A stretch of 64,000 nucleotides of DNA from Clostridium beijerinckii (GCF_018223745.1 NZ_CP073653.1:74501-138500), one strand, 5' to 3'; counted from the first letter of the stretch, positions 8,175 to 16,828 are shown. The notes: generated by a model from the letters alone, not told the origin. Numbers and translations: made by a program.

Positions 8175-9000
8175 TAAGTTTTTAACAATAGTTTTACCAT
8201 TGGTATTGGTCTCTAGTATGATGCTCTCAGGATGTAGCTTCATTGATAATATAGAAGTTAAAATGAATCTTAAAAATCAACAATTTGATTATATAAAGCA
8301 AAATAAGGTGGATAAAATTATTATACAAAGTGTTAGAGATAGTGGATTTAGGTTTGTAGTTAATGATCCTAAAGCCATAGATGACATTTACAAGATTTTA
8401 TCAGATGGAAGTGAAGTTTCAAAGAAAAGCTCATTAGATCCAGATTATATTTTTGAGGTGTGTACCGGAGATGAAGTGAGAAAGTATCAGTATGTAGTTG
8501 GAGCTAACGAACATGGGACAGGAAACTTTTATGATGACGATAAGGCATTTTCAGTACCTAAAAATTTAGAGAATACAATAATGCAAAATCTTTCATTCAT
8601 AAGAAAGCCAAGAGACTTTAATTATATATATTATCAATCAATATTAAAAGTTATTGATAAGAAAAAAGATAGCTTATCCAACGGAAACAAAGTTGGAGTG
8701 AACATATCTGGAGATACAGATTGTTTGAAATACATATTTTCTGTGGATTTAGAAGATTTTAAGAAAAGTTTGAACAAAACTTTACCTAGTGTTGATTTAG
8801 TAAACAATAATTATGAAGATTTTGATACAATAATTAAAGTAAAAAATAGAGGATATAATAGTACTGTTTTCAAAACACTAATAACAGTAGATAATAAAAA
8901 GGATAATTCCTTTGAAAGTTACTATGTAACGGCAGAATATAATTATAAAGACTGGGATATTAAAATAAGTGAGCCTAATAAGGTCCCACAAGATTGGTAA
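8164..9000 (+). CDS. Putative lipoprotein of unknown function
   Basis: 278 residues starting at a GTG that overlaps the end of lgt by 11 bases; aaagga sits upstream inside lgt. An ATG at 8110 in the same frame would lie well inside lgt and displace the signal peptide, so I reject it. The N-terminus is a classic type II signal peptide with lipobox L-S-G-C24. The mature part is a mixed domain with no motif I recognise, [10 protein letters not shown] KIIIQSVRDSGFRFVVNDPK. Overlap suggests coupled translation with lgt, the enzyme that would modify it. Function unknown. Confidence 0.8.
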   Translation: MRNSKFLTIVLPLVLVSSMMLSGCSFIDNIEVKMNLKNQQFDYIKQNKVDKIIIQSVRDSGFRFVVNDPKAIDDIYKILSDGSEVSKKSSLDPDYIFEVCTGDEVRKYQYVVGANEHGTGNFYDDDKAFSVPKNLENTIMQNLSFIRKPRDFNYIYYQSILKVIDKKKDSLSNGNKVGVNISGDTDCLKYIFSVDLEDFKKSLNKTLPSVDLVNNNYEDFDTIIKVKNRGYNSTVFKTLITVDNKKDNSFESYYVTAEYNYKDWDIKISEPNKVPQDW

Positions 9001-9018
9001 GTAAAGGAGCATATATAA

Positions 9019-9858
9019 ATGAGTTGTGAAAGTTGTAAAAGTAAAGACACATGTCAATCTAAAGGAACAGGATGTAGTGAAGAAAGTTTAAAGTTAACAT
9101 CCAGATATGGAAATATTAAAAATGTTATAGGTATTATAAGTGGAAAAGGTGGAGTTGGTAAATCAACTGTAACTGGAATGATGGCAAGTATGTTATCTAA
9201 GAAGGGATATAAAGTAGGAGTGTTGGATGCAGATATTACAGGTCCATCTATGCCTAGATTTTTTGGGGTTAACAATAAAAGAGCTAAAATAATTCCATTA
9301 GAAAATGATATGGTAAAATTTGAGCCAGTGGAAACAGAAAGCGGGATAAAAATAATTTCCATGAATCTTTTAACAGCGGTAGAAGATGAACCTGTAATCT
9401 GGAGAGGACCTGTAATTACAGGGGTGTTAAAGCAGATGTTTGTAGAAACTAATTGGGAAGAGCTTGACTATTTACTTATAGATATGCCACCAGGTACAGG
9501 AGATATTGCTTTAACTGTAATGCAGGAATTCCCTATTGATGAAATTGTAATAGTTTCTACACCACAAGATATGGTGTCCATGATAGTCAAGAAAGTTGTT
9601 ATTATGGCCCAAAAGATAGGGGTGAAGATTAAGGGCGTAGTAGAGAACATGGCATATATAAACTGTCCAGATTGTGATAAAAAGATACGAGTATTTAGCA
9701 GAAAGTCATCAGAAGAAAATGCGGAGTATCTTGGAATTCCTTTAATAGGAGAGTTACCAATTAATATTGAACTTACAGAAGCATTGGAGCAAGGAAAAGC
9801 AGAGGAATACGTTAAGGAGAATCCGCTATATTCACTAATATTTGAAGGATTGTATTAA
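9019..9858 (+). CDS. mrp: Mrp/NBP35-family Fe-S cluster carrier ATPase
   Basis: 279 residues. The deviant Walker A SGKGGVGKST is at 41-50, LLIDMPPGTGD at about 152-162, and the cluster-binding pair C216-P-D-C219 is present. A Cys-rich N-terminal extension (MSCESCKSKDTCQSKGTGCS) could hold a further cluster, as in the NBP35-like subgroup. The family delivers [4Fe-4S] clusters to apo-enzymes in the cytosol, and a ferredoxin gene follows in the same direction. ATG with aaaggag about 12 bases upstream. A weak 7-bp hairpin (9857-9873) overlaps the stop. Confidence 0.92.
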   Translation: MSCESCKSKDTCQSKGTGCSEESLKLTSRYGNIKNVIGIISGKGGVGKSTVTGMMASMLSKKGYKVGVLDADITGPSMPRFFGVNNKRAKIIPLENDMVKFEPVETESGIKIISMNLLTAVEDEPVIWRGPVITGVLKQMFVETNWEELDYLLIDMPPGTGDIALTVMQEFPIDEIVIVSTPQDMVSMIVKKVVIMAQKIGVKIKGVVENMAYINCPDCDKKIRVFSRKSSEENAEYLGIPLIGELPINIELTEALEQGKAEEYVKENPLYSLIFEGLY

Positions 9859-9987
9859 AAGAAAACTTCTTTTCCTTATACTATACTTATTTCATCATTT
9901 TAAATTATATTATTAAATATACATAACTTAATATTTCTTGGGAAATAATAAGCTTGTAATTTGATATTAGAGGAGATGAAGTAAACC

Positions 9988-10179
9988 ATGAAACCAAAAG
10001 TAGATAAAGATACTTGTATAGCTTGCGGATTATGTCCATCTATATGTCCAGAGTGCTTTGACATGCAAGATGATGGAAAAGCAGGAGCTATAGTTGATGA
10101 AGTTCCAGAAGGTTGTGTAGATGAGGCAAAAGAAGCAGAAGAAAGCTGTCCAGTAAATGCAATTGAAATAGAAGAATAA
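9988..10179 (+). CDS. Ferredoxin, single [4Fe-4S] type
   Basis: 63 residues, acidic. The cluster motif C10-I-A-C13-G-L-C16 plus a distal C54-P fits a mono-cluster ferredoxin like those of Thermotoga or Bacillus, with further cysteines at 20, 23 and 43. It is a small cytosolic electron carrier. gaggagatgaag precedes the ATG. A perfect hairpin terminator lies about 75 bases downstream. Confidence 0.92.
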   Translation: MKPKVDKDTCIACGLCPSICPECFDMQDDGKAGAIVDEVPEGCVDEAKEAEESCPVNAIEIEE

Positions 10180-10252
10180 AATTTGATTGCAAAATACGAC
10201 TAAAACGTCTAAAATAAATAATTTATAAATCATAGTTATTTATTATTTGATC

Positions 10253-10305
10253 AAAAATAGGATTAATTTTGTTTTATAAAACAAAATTAATCCTATTTTT
10301 ATTCT
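10253..10305. terminator. Bidirectional terminator between ferredoxin and thiT
   Basis: A perfect 24+24-base palindrome without spacer (10253-10276 and 10277-10300). It has an A-run on the left and a T-run on the right, so it can end transcripts from both convergent genes. Confidence 0.88.
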
Positions 10306-10409
10306 ATATATTTTGTATTAATAAGCTTAAAATGCTGATAAGTGAAATGTTTAGTTACTTCGCATAGCTTGGAAACTTAATTGTATATATAAATTGTTTT
10401 ATATGATAG

Positions 10410-11087
10410 TTAGTTTGAAATAGTATTTACTGATGATGCATGAAAAATTCTTTCTATAGGAAGAACGGATAAAATTACTAAGCATATGATTCCTTCTATT
10501 CCAATCATCGGACCATTAACAAGTAAAGAATAAACTACTGGAGACATCCCTTCTGGGGCAAATGACCCGAAGAAAACTATACCAGAAATAAGATGACATA
10601 AAAATCTGACCAGTATTGCAATACTCACTCCAACTAATCTTCTTTGTTTGAAGAATCCGGCAAGACCTAATGCTGTAAAGGGCAATGGATAATCAAATAA
10701 AACTTGAACCGGATGTAGTATATATGGATCCAGTATTAGGGTTATTACACCATAAAGAAATCCTGTTAAACATCCAACTTCAGGACCGTATATGAATGCT
10801 ATAAGCAATACTGGTATCATGCTGCCTAAAGTTATGCTACCACCTTGAGGAAAATGATATAATCTTAGCATTTTTAATATGGTGGCTAACGCTAATGCTA
10901 TACCAATTCTAGCAATTAGTTCTGGCGTGAATTTTATCTTTTTTGCCTTAGCTAATGCTATAAGTAGTAAAATACATCCTAATAAAGTTATAATTGACAT
11001 TGGACTTGCAAGAATATCTTGAACGTTTTGGGAGAAATTCTGGAAAAGTTTAGAAAATTGTTCGATCCAATCATTAAAAATTGACAT
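10410..11087 (-). CDS. thiT: Thiamine transporter ThiT (ECF S component)
   Basis: 225 residues with about six membrane helices. ThiT is the substrate-binding S component that takes up thiamine with a shared ECF module (EcfA/A'/T, not in this window). Family-like segments include FPQGGSITLGSMIPVLLIAF, FLYGVITLI and LDYPLPFTALGLAG in approximate form. It is longer than usual ThiT (about 190) because of an amphipathic N-terminal extension. The assignment is strongly supported by a TPP riboswitch in its leader. aaggagg lies just before the ATG on the minus strand. Confidence 0.92.
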   Translation of the reverse strand: MSIFNDWIEQFSKLFQNFSQNVQDILASPMSIITLLGCILLLIALAKAKKIKFTPELIARIGIALALATILKMLRLYHFPQGGSITLGSMIPVLLIAFIYGPEVGCLTGFLYGVITLILDPYILHPVQVLFDYPLPFTALGLAGFFKQRRLVGVSIAILVRFLCHLISGIVFFGSFAPEGMSPVVYSLLVNGPMIGIEGIICLVILSVLPIERIFHASSVNTISN

Positions 11088-11150
11088 AAAAAAACCTCCT
11101 TAATTGTGCTCGGAGATTATCAACCAAATAAATAGTTTAAAGTTTTTAAG

Positions 11151-11237
11151 AGGTTGCATTCCCTACGCTAGAATTAACTAGATCAGGTTTTAAGGGTTTA
11201 TGAATATCAAATCTCAGCCTCTCGGCTCCCCTAGCAC
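11151..11237 (-). promoter_or_regulatory. TPP (THI element) riboswitch of thiT
   Basis: Read on the minus strand, the conserved blocks appear in order: GGGGAGCC, GCTGAGAT, AAACCC, ACCTGATCTAGTTAATTCTA and GCGTAGGGAA. This is the full thi-box pattern. Fifty bases later, CTCCGAGCAC lies upstream of the ribosome site and is partly complementary to the riboswitch 5' end (GTGCTAGGGGAG). Competition between the two could set the ON and OFF states; that part is inference. No U-run terminator is visible, so translational control is more likely. Confidence 0.93.
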
Positions 11238-11262
11238 ATTATAAATATATTACACTTATACT

Positions 11263-11291
11263 ATTTTATACCTATTATTATAGATAGTCAA
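11263..11291 (-). promoter_or_regulatory. Putative thiT promoter
   Basis: On the minus strand TTGACT (11286-11291) is followed after 17 bases by TAAAAT, about 25 bases upstream of the riboswitch. Confidence 0.55.
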
Positions 11292-11484
11292 TTACATTGT
11301 ATGTGTTAAATTTGTTATTATTACTTAAATTGGAATGTGAATTTGAGCTAGACGCAATCAAATTTATAGAGTGATGTGGGATTGTGCTATTTGGCAATTT
11401 ATTTGATGAAATGGTGAATATATCATCATTTCTATTAACAATAGTAGCATCTTTGTATGTTGAATCTAATATAAAACCTTTCAT
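11278..11484 (-). CDS. Small Ser/Asn-rich protein, unknown
   Basis: 68 residues on the minus strand, starting MKGFILDSTYKDATIVNRND and ending in a Ser/Asn/His-rich tail. A ribosome site gaaagga lies about 13 bases before the ATG. The 3' end overlaps the thiT promoter region. I recognise no family; short Ser/Asn-rich proteins are common among spore germination or coat proteins, but that is only suggestive. A perfect 24-bp inverted repeat lies just upstream. It could be a chance ORF. Confidence 0.45.
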   Translation of the reverse strand: MKGFILDSTYKDATIVNRNDDIFTISSNKLPNSTIPHHSINLIASSSNSHSNLSNNNKFNTYNVIDYL

Positions 11485-11515
11485 AATAACAAAACAGTCC
11501 TTTCAGTAAAGATTT

Positions 11516-11575
11516 CTTTGTTATTATTATTTACAAGTAGAAAAGTAAGTATACTTGTAAATAATAATAACAAAG
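11516..11575. repeat. Perfect 24-bp inverted repeat, 12-base loop
   Basis: Bases 11516-11539 and 11552-11575 are exact reverse complements, starting ctttgttattattattta. It lies between the degV 3' end and the small ORF on the minus strand. It could terminate degV, but neither side has a proper U-run. An operator or mobile-repeat origin is possible. Confidence 0.85.
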
Positions 11576-11651
11576 AGCTAAATAAAAAAATATGAATTTT
11601 AATATCTAGCTCTTTAATTATGAATGAATAGTTAACATATATATTTTTCGC

Positions 11652-12500
11652 TTAATCTAATCTTTCAACTATAAATCCAACAAGGCCAGGTCCGGTATGA
11701 ACGCCAAGAGCAGGGCCTATTGATCCTCCTAAAGTACATTCAATTAGATTAGGAATATCTTTTATAGAATCATAAAGCATTTTAGATTTTTCAGGTGCAT
11801 TCCCGTCTAAAACCCAAACTTTACATTTATGATTTTCTAGATAATTTGTTAATATATTTGTTAATTTAGATATACACTGTTTTATGCCTCTTATCTTACA
11901 AACCGTATGGTATATGCCGTCATCGCCAACAGTAATAATAGGCTTTAGATTGAGCACGCCCGCTATAGTTCCGGCAACTTTACCAACTCGTCCTCCCTTT
12001 ATTAAGTATTCTAATGTATCTATTGTAAAAAACACATCAATCTTATCTCTAAATGAAGGTAAAGTTATCACTATTTCATCAAAGGATTTTTCTTGCTTTA
12101 TTAGGTTTAGAGTTTCAATGACCATAGCTCCTTCTGACATGGTTAAAGTCATAGAATCAAATACAAAAGTTTTCACTTCAGGGACATTTTCAGATGCAAG
12201 TCTTGCAGAGTTATAAGCGCCAGAAAGGCCACTTGATATTGTTATAATAATTGCATGTGTATATCCTTCGTTTTTTACTTGCTCTAAAGCAAATGTAAAA
12301 TCATCAACACCAGGTAAGGAAGTTTTGGGTATCTCCTTAGGTAAATATTCATATAGGGCCTTTGGCGTTATATCTATTCCATCAATATACTCTTTATCAG
12401 AGAATATAATTTTAAACGGGACTATTTTAATATTATTTTCTATTACGAAATTTGTATTCAAATCAGAAGCACTATCAGTTATTAATGCTATTTTATCCAT
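11652..12500 (-). CDS. DegV family fatty-acid-binding protein
   Basis: 282 residues. Hallmarks of the family: N-terminal ITDSASDL, then PKTSLPG, TISSGLSGAYNSARLA, FTIDTLEYLIKGGRVG, LKPIITV and C-terminal GPALGVHTGPGLVG. DegV/FakB proteins hold a fatty acid; FakB types present it to the FakA kinase for phospholipid synthesis. No fakA is in the window, so whether this one is a FakB is open. Start ATG with ctaggagga upstream on the minus strand. Divergent from nrdD. Confidence 0.92.
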   Translation of the reverse strand: MDKIALITDSASDLNTNFVIENNIKIVPFKIIFSDKEYIDGIDITPKALYEYLPKEIPKTSLPGVDDFTFALEQVKNEGYTHAIIITISSGLSGAYNSARLASENVPEVKTFVFDSMTLTMSEGAMVIETLNLIKQEKSFDEIVITLPSFRDKIDVFFTIDTLEYLIKGGRVGKVAGTIAGVLNLKPIITVGDDGIYHTVCKIRGIKQCISKLTNILTNYLENHKCKVWVLDGNAPEKSKMLYDSIKDIPNLIECTLGGSIGPALGVHTGPGLVGFIVERLD

Positions 12501-12884
12501 CTTAGTTCCTCCTAGAAATATATAGTCTTAGTTTAATTATAACACTATTTGTAAAAAATACATTTCTTATATATTACTTAAAGAAATAATTTATATTATA
12601 TTTTTAGATAATAAACTATGCTTTTAATAAAACTTTTTGGTTCGCACAAGATGATAATTTACAGTAAATTTTAATCAATTTAACTTTTTAGAACACATAT
12701 AATAATAATTTTCTTATAGTTTGTTATGAAAAAATACTATAAATCATAGTAAATTACAACAATAAAGATTATCTACAATAAGTCAAACATAAAAAAGTCG
12801 TAAAAATTGAATAAATCGAAAGATAATAGGATATAAATTGAGATAATTAAAATCTAGTGGTTTAAAAATAAAAAATTAGAAGTG
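12501..12884. other. AT-rich divergent intergenic region degV/nrdD
   Basis: No gene seen. Contains a short palindrome tactat-aaatc-atagta (about 12732-12748) and many A/T runs. The degV promoter should lie here on the minus strand, but no clear consensus stands out. The nrdD promoter and NrdR box are listed separately. Confidence 0.6.
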
Positions 12885-12913
12885 TTGCTAATGAATACCT
12901 AATACAGTATAAT
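12885..12913 (+). promoter_or_regulatory. nrdD promoter
   Basis: TTGCTA (12885-12890), 17-base spacer, TATAAT (12908-12913). Transcription would start near 12920, about 40 bases before the start codon. Confidence 0.75.
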
Positions 12914-12928
12914 AGTACGGTAGTAAAA

Positions 12929-12944
12929 ATACTATATATTGTGC
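12929..12944 (+). promoter_or_regulatory. NrdR box in the nrdD leader
   Basis: The reverse complement reads gcacaatatatagtat, close to the published NrdR box (acaCwATATATwGtgt). It sits just downstream of the predicted start point, where NrdR binding would block transcription. I see only one good box, while pairs are usual. nrdR is not in this window. Confidence 0.6.
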
Positions 12945-12960
12945 CATGGAGGGAATAATA

Positions 12961-15069
12961 ATGCTATATGTTGTGAAACGCGATGGAAGAGAAGTTGAAT
13001 TTAATTCAGATAAGATAGCTCAAGCAATTAAAGGATCAGCTAGTGAAATCGGTTTAAATTTAAAAGAAAGTCAAGTTCTAGATACTGTACATAAGGTGAT
13101 TACTTATATAGAAGAAGAGTATAAGAAGACTATAACTGTAGAACAAATACAAAATTTTGTAGAGAAAGCATTAAGAAATGAGGGACACAAAGATATAGCA
13201 GTCGCTTATTCAGCATACAGACGTGAAAGAACTAAAGTCAGAGATATAAAATCAGATTTAATGAAGGCTATAAGACAAATTGGAGTTGAAACTGATAGAG
13301 ATAATGCAAATGTAGGAAATAATTTCAGTTCTAAGTTATTAAGAATAGCATCTGAATCAAATAAGTGGAATACACTAGCTACTATGCCAAAGAATTTGGC
13401 AAAGGCTCATGAGAATGGTGATTTATATTATCATGACTTAGATAGCTATAATTTAACTGTAAACTGCTTGCATATACCAACAAAAGAGATATTAGAGAAT
13501 GGATTTAATACTGGATATGGAACAATTAATGCTCCTAAGAGAATTGAAACTGCTGCTGAATTATCATGTATATTATTGCAATCAACTCAAAATGATATGT
13601 TTGGTGGTCAATCTCATCCGGATTTTGATAATGACATGGGTATATTTGTAGAGCCAACTAGAGAAGAAATTAGAGAAGAATTATTGGAACTAGGTGTATC
13701 AGAAGAAAAGTTAGAAGCTATGGTAGAAAAGAAAGTAAGAAAAAAGGTACAACAAGCAATGCAAGGTGTAGTTTATAATCTTAATACAATGCATTCTAGA
13801 GCGGGATCTCAAGTACCATTTAGTTCAATTAATATTGGTTTACCTACAAGCTCAGATGCAGCATTAGTATGTGAAGTTTTTCTTTTAGAATATGAAAAAG
13901 GATTAGGTAAAGGTGAACAACCAATTTTTCCTAACATAATTTTTAGAGTTAAGTCAGGTGTTAATAGGGAAGAGAATGATGAATATTTTTATTTATACAA
14001 ACTAGCATGTAGAGTAGCTGCAAAGAGAATGAATCCAACTTTTATGAATATTGATGCAGATTTTAATAAGGAATATTACGATAAAGGTTATGTTCCAGCT
14101 ACAATGGGATGTAGAACTTATCTTATGAAAAATGTAAATGGTGAGCCTGGTTGTAAGGGAAGAGGGAATATAGCACCAACAACTCTTAATCTTCCAAGAA
14201 TAGGGTTGCAAGCTAAAAATGATATAAATAAGTTTTTCAGTATATTAGATGCAAGATTAGAATTAGCAAAAGATTCTTTAATGCATAGATATGAGATTTT
14301 GAAAAATCTAAAAGTTAAGGATTTACCTTTTGTTGCAGGTCAAGGACTTATGAAGGGTTCAGAAGGCTTAAAACCTGATGATTCTATAGAACCAATATTA
14401 AAGCAAGGAACTTGGGGAATAGGATTCATAGGTGTTGCAGAAGCATTATTAGCTTTGGTTGGGAAGCATCATGGTGAAGATGAAGAAGCAAGAAAATTGG
14501 GAATAAAGATTGTTGAACATATAAGACAATATTGCGATAGGCTTACAGAGGAATATAAACTAAATTGGAGTTGTTATGCGACTCCAGCAGAAGGGCTTTC
14601 AGGTAAATTTATAAAGCAAGATCAAAAGATATTTGGATTAATAAAAGGAGTAACTGATAAGGAATATTACACAAATAGTTATCATATACCTGTTTCGTAC
14701 CCAATATCTATTAAAGATAAGATTGATATTGAAGCACCATACCATAAACTTTGTAATGGTGGACATATAAGTTATATTGAAGTAGATGACACACCAGATG
14801 CAGAAACAATAATGGATATAATAAATTATGCATATAGAAATACTAATATCAGTTATATGGGTATTAATTTTCATATAAGATATTGTAGAGAATGTGGTAC
14901 TTATCTTCAAAACAATGAAAACAAGTGTCCTAAATGTGGCAGTCAGAATATTCAAGGAATATCAAGAGTTACAGGATATTTAAGTTTAGATGAAAGATTC
15001 GGTGCTGGAAAGTATCATGAAAGAGAAGATAGAATATCACATACTGAGAGACATGGGCATCACTACTAA
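12961..15069 (+). CDS. nrdD: Anaerobic (class III) ribonucleoside-triphosphate reductase
   Basis: 702 residues. It reduces ribonucleotides to deoxyribonucleotides without oxygen using a glycyl radical made by NrdG. N-terminal ATP-cone allosteric domain (about 1-95, opening MLYVVKRDGREVEF), long barrel, then a zinc site C642-C645-C656-C659 and the radical loop RVTGYL (G672) near the end. I start at ATG 12961 because ggaggg at 12948-12953 is its ribosome site; an in-frame ATG at 12946 overlaps that site. The activase nrdG lies 3.9 kb downstream, separated by citrate-branch genes. An NrdR box overlaps the leader. Confidence 0.95.
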   Translation: MLYVVKRDGREVEFNSDKIAQAIKGSASEIGLNLKESQVLDTVHKVITYIEEEYKKTITVEQIQNFVEKALRNEGHKDIAVAYSAYRRERTKVRDIKSDLMKAIRQIGVETDRDNANVGNNFSSKLLRIASESNKWNTLATMPKNLAKAHENGDLYYHDLDSYNLTVNCLHIPTKEILENGFNTGYGTINAPKRIETAAELSCILLQSTQNDMFGGQSHPDFDNDMGIFVEPTREEIREELLELGVSEEKLEAMVEKKVRKKVQQAMQGVVYNLNTMHSRAGSQVPFSSINIGLPTSSDAALVCEVFLLEYEKGLGKGEQPIFPNIIFRVKSGVNREENDEYFYLYKLACRVAAKRMNPTFMNIDADFNKEYYDKGYVPATMGCRTYLMKNVNGEPGCKGRGNIAPTTLNLPRIGLQAKNDINKFFSILDARLELAKDSLMHRYEILKNLKVKDLPFVAGQGLMKGSEGLKPDDSIEPILKQGTWGIGFIGVAEALLALVGKHHGEDEEARKLGIKIVEHIRQYCDRLTEEYKLNWSCYATPAEGLSGKFIKQDQKIFGLIKGVTDKEYYTNSYHIPVSYPISIKDKIDIEAPYHKLCNGGHISYIEVDDTPDAETIMDIINYAYRNTNISYMGINFHIRYCRECGTYLQNNENKCPKCGSQNIQGISRVTGYLSLDERFGAGKYHEREDRISHTERHGHHY

Positions 15070-15108
15070 AAGCATAATGATGATAGATTTTTAATTTATA
15101 AATTATAA

Positions 15109-15155
15109 TATAGAAAAAGAAGATGGATTTATTAATCTCATCTTTTTTTTCTATA
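15109..15155 (+). terminator. Terminator after nrdD
   Basis: A 17-bp stem with one G-U pair (15109-15125 with 15139-15155); the T-run forms the 3' arm. Confidence 0.72.
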
Positions 15156-15276
15156 TTTAATTCATCAGATGTTATATTGGCTTATAAGGCAATATGAAAC
15201 AAATAATTTTATGAGGAATGAGTTATATAATACAGAAGTTATATATTAAGGAAGCAAAAAAACATATTTTCTATAA

Positions 15277-15479
15277 GAATTATTAAAAAATAGAGGTATA
15301 AAAAGTAAACTTTAATATATTAATGAAATTAATAGAGAATATAATGTAATTATTTGGTATGAATACTAAATGCTTTGGGTAAATCTGCTAAAGAAAATGG
15401 ACTGTTAATTTATCAATGTATTGCAACATCAAAAAAAAAACTTGCAATAATTGAGAGGATTTTCATTAAAAACAATTAA
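15277..15479 (+). pseudogene. Possible decayed small gene
   Basis: Two adjacent frames give protein-like text broken by a stop (15313-15315) and a frame change near 15363: ELLKNRGIKSKL, YINEINREYNVIIWYEY, then NALGKSAKENGLLIYQCI and IERIFIKNN. No family recognised. In DNA this AT-rich such stretches can arise by chance, so this is a weak call. The rest of the 574-base gap 15070-15643 holds the nrdD terminator and a promoter. Confidence 0.25.
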
Positions 15480-15536
15480 AATTTGAAAATACATGAAGGA
15501 GAGTAGCTGTTTCGTTGCAAAAAAATAAAATAAATC

Positions 15537-15566
15537 TTGTATAGATTTATTAATATATGATATTAT
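15537..15566 (+). promoter_or_regulatory. Putative promoter of citrate synthase gene
   Basis: TTGTAT (15537-15542), 18-base spacer, TATTAT (15561-15566), about 78 bases before the start codon. Confidence 0.5.
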
Positions 15567-15643
15567 AAATATACAGTAAAAATGTTAATTTATTAAAAAT
15601 ATGCTTTAAGTAATAAGAAAATAATATAAATGGGGGGACTAAA

Positions 15644-16813
15644 ATGGCACTTAGTAATTTAAAAACTAATAAAAAAGTTATTATAGTAGATACTACTCTT
15701 AGAGATGGTGAGCAAACAGCAGGGGTAGTTTTTGCTAATGAAGAAAAAATAGTAATAGCAGAAATGTTAAGTGACTTAGGTGTTGATCAACTAGAAGTAG
15801 GAATTCCTACAATGGGTGGGGACGAAAAGAAGGCTATAAAAGAGATTGTAAAAAGAAATTTAAAACCGAGTATCATGGCATGGAATAGGGCTGTAGTCAG
15901 TGATATAGAACAATCAATAGATTGTGGAGTTGATGCAGTTGCCATATCAATATCAGTATCAGATATACACATTCAGCATAAGCTTAAAACATCTAGAGAA
16001 TGGGTATTAGAAAGCATGGTTAAATCCGTAGAATTTGCAAAGAAAAATGGTCTTTATGTATCTGTTAATGGGGAAGATGCATCTAGAGCAGATAAAGACT
16101 TTTTAGTTGAATATATTAATGCAGCTAAACAAGCAGGTGCAGATAGATTTAGATATTGCGATACTGTAGGAATTATGGAGCCATTTAAGATTAGAGATGA
16201 TATTAAATATATATATGATAAAACAGGATTTGATATAGAAATGCACACTCATGATGATTTTGGAATGGCAACGGCTAATGCGGTAGCAGGTATTAAGGGT
16301 GGAGCATCGCATGTTGGAGTAACTGTAAATGGTCTTGGAGAAAGAGCAGGTAATGCAGCATTAGAAGAAGTTATAATGGCATTAATGCTTGTTTACGGAT
16401 ATAATGGTGATGGAATAAATACGCAAATGTTTAGAGAAGTATCACAATATGTATCAAGAGCATCAGGTAGAGAGCTTCCAATATGGAAAGCAATCGTTGG
16501 AACTAATATGTTTGCACATGAATCAGGAATACATGCAGATGGAGCAATAAAAGATCCTAAGAATTATGAAGCATTTGATCCAGATATAGTTGGTCTTGAA
16601 AGACAAATTGTCATAGGAAAGCATTCAGGAAGAGCTTCAATAATAAATAAATTTAGAGAATATAATAGAGAACTTACAGAGGATGAGGCAAAAGGAATAC
16701 TTGAACTTGTAAGAGCTACGTCAGTTAGATTAAAGAGAACTTTATTTGATAAAGAAGTAGTTCAATTATATAAAGAGTATCATAGACGATTAGAAGAAAG
16801 AAATAAGCAATAA
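15644..16813 (+). CDS. Re-citrate synthase / homocitrate synthase-like enzyme
   Basis: 389 residues of the DRE-TIM metallolyase (isopropylmalate synthase) family. DTTLRDGEQTAG opens the barrel (D16, R20, D21), the metal pair H201-T-H203 lies in EMHTHDDFG, and NGLGERAGNA follows. The family condenses acetyl-CoA with a 2-oxoacid. There are no nif genes nearby and aconitase starts 15 bases downstream. Clostridial Re-citrate synthase (characterised in C. kluyveri, with the homologue CAC0970 beside aconitase in C. acetobutylicum) is a NifV-like enzyme in this same context. I therefore infer citrate formation from oxaloacetate rather than homocitrate. No LeuA-type regulatory domain is present. Confidence 0.82.
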   Translation: MALSNLKTNKKVIIVDTTLRDGEQTAGVVFANEEKIVIAEMLSDLGVDQLEVGIPTMGGDEKKAIKEIVKRNLKPSIMAWNRAVVSDIEQSIDCGVDAVAISISVSDIHIQHKLKTSREWVLESMVKSVEFAKKNGLYVSVNGEDASRADKDFLVEYINAAKQAGADRFRYCDTVGIMEPFKIRDDIKYIYDKTGFDIEMHTHDDFGMATANAVAGIKGGASHVGVTVNGLGERAGNAALEEVIMALMLVYGYNGDGINTQMFREVSQYVSRASGRELPIWKAIVGTNMFAHESGIHADGAIKDPKNYEAFDPDIVGLERQIVIGKHSGRASIINKFREYNRELTEDEAKGILELVRATSVRLKRTLFDKEVVQLYKEYHRRLEERNKQ

Positions 16814-16828
16814 TAGGGGGGCGTAAAC

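Noticed and set aside
15644..16813. Nitrogen-fixation homocitrate synthase (NifV)
   Set aside because: Sequence family fits, but no nif genes are near and aconitase follows directly, as at the known clostridial Re-citrate synthase locus.
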